Shown here: positions 5,747-5,818 of the stretch, one piece after another
Layout of the letters: each line of letters starts with the position of its first letter
How positions within the stretch are numbered: the stretch's first letter is position 1
Assembly: GCA_900551675.1 (NCBI GenBank)
Contig: URXH01000103.1
Location: 1 to 5,818, forward strand
DNA: 5,818 bases
Source: an uncultured bacterium
GTDB taxonomy: Bacteria; Cyanobacteriota; Vampirovibrionia; Gastranaerophilales; Gastranaerophilaceae
Direction: 5' to 3'
Made by a program: the position numbers and the translations under genes
The notes under the pieces: generated by a model
Told to the model about the DNA's origin: nothing
What the model saw: only the letters and a program-made list of their open reading frames with translations
The model's database searches: none

Positions 5747-5818
5747 ATGAAAGATTTGTATCTAAAGAATGAGCGTGTCGGGGGGGGGGCACTCGCCGGC
5801 TATATTTGGGAACTAAGG
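5747..5818 (+). CDS. Start of an unidentified gene with a G10 tract after codon 11 (runs off the window)
   Basis: Twenty-four codons are visible. They begin MKDLYLKNERV, then GGG encoded by the G-tract (5780-5789), then ALAGYIWELR up to the edge. The product is not recognisable from so little. With ten G the frame stays open to the end. With eleven G it is also open but reads differently (GGGGTRRLYLGTK). With nine G it stops at TAA after GGGHSPAIFGN. A change of one base in tract length would therefore switch or replace the protein downstream of residue 11. The gene is transcribed away from the TPR gene, and both flank the Fur-like dyad. Promoter and Shine-Dalgarno sequence support the start; the function is unknown. 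Confidence 0.55.
   Translation, partial: MKDLYLKNERVGGGALAGYIWELR
5776..5791 (+). repeat. Right copy of the 16-base TGTC-G10-CA motif (homopolymer tract)
   Basis: Ten consecutive G (5780-5789) carry the same TGTC and CA flanks as the copy at 22-37, in direct orientation. Outside the 16 bases the two copies do not resemble each other, so this is not a circular overlap of the window ends. Here the G strand is the coding strand of the partial gene, whereas at the left end the C strand is coding. Confidence 0.85.

Noticed and set aside
5604..5792. Minus-strand frame of 62 codons across the TPR gene's upstream region
   Set aside because: Its start lies inside the homopolymer tract with no Shine-Dalgarno site, and it runs over two promoters and the Fur-like dyad. 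It is a shadow of the opposite-strand gene and its leader.
1..5818. The window as a circular element closed through the repeated TGTC-G10-CA string
   Set aside because: The sequences beyond the 16 bases differ completely between the two ends, so the ends do not overlap. No replication, mobilisation or integration gene is present, and clpC is a chromosomal housekeeping gene.
1..5818. CRISPR arrays, tRNA or rRNA genes, insertion sequences, retrons or diversity-generating elements
   Set aside because: I saw no regularly spaced repeats, tRNA-like cloverleaf, transposase, reverse transcriptase or template/variable repeat pair on either strand.

Overview
The window looks like a low-GC relative of the Cyanobacteria, most likely a non-photosynthetic gut-type lineage of the Vampirovibrionia/Melainabacteria kind (for example Gastranaerophilales). 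The reason is that the ClpC protein reads almost like a cyanobacterial ClpC through its N-terminal domain, while the DNA and codon use are strongly AT-rich. This placement is an inference from remembered family sequences, not from a search.

Layout: bases 1-61 hold the first codons of an unidentified minus-strand gene, which is interrupted by a run of ten C on its coding strand. Bases 62-184 are a divergent promoter region with two back-to-back sigma-70-type promoters. Bases 185-2677 encode the AAA+ unfoldase ClpC, followed by a strong intrinsic terminator. Bases 2678-2910 are non-coding and hold the terminator, a small dispersed-type palindrome, a second inverted repeat and a probable promoter whose spacer is filled by an 18-bp perfect palindrome. 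Bases 2911-4155 encode a type II secretion/type IV pilus inner-membrane platform protein (GspF/PilC family). It converges on a 466-residue TPR protein on the minus strand (4193-5593), with only 37 bases between the two stop codons and no convincing terminator there. Bases 5594-5746 are a second divergent promoter region containing a Fur-box-like dyad. From 5747 to the window end lies the start of an unidentified plus-strand gene, which runs into ten G after eleven codons.

The three complete genes are ordinary in kind: protein quality control, a pilus/secretion platform and a TPR scaffold. No operon links them, and each appears to have its own promoter. The most notable pattern is at the two ends. 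Each end shows a good promoter, a good ribosome binding site and a start codon, then a 10-base G/C homopolymer 8-11 codons into the gene. Both tracts lie inside the same 16-base string, TGTC-G10-CA, in direct orientation on the plus strand. In an AT-rich genome this fits 5'-coding tracts that switch genes on and off by slippage (phase variation). Both tracts also sit within 25-29 bases of a window edge, so an assembly or base-calling artefact is the main competing explanation. As assembled, the left gene is out of frame and the right gene is open.
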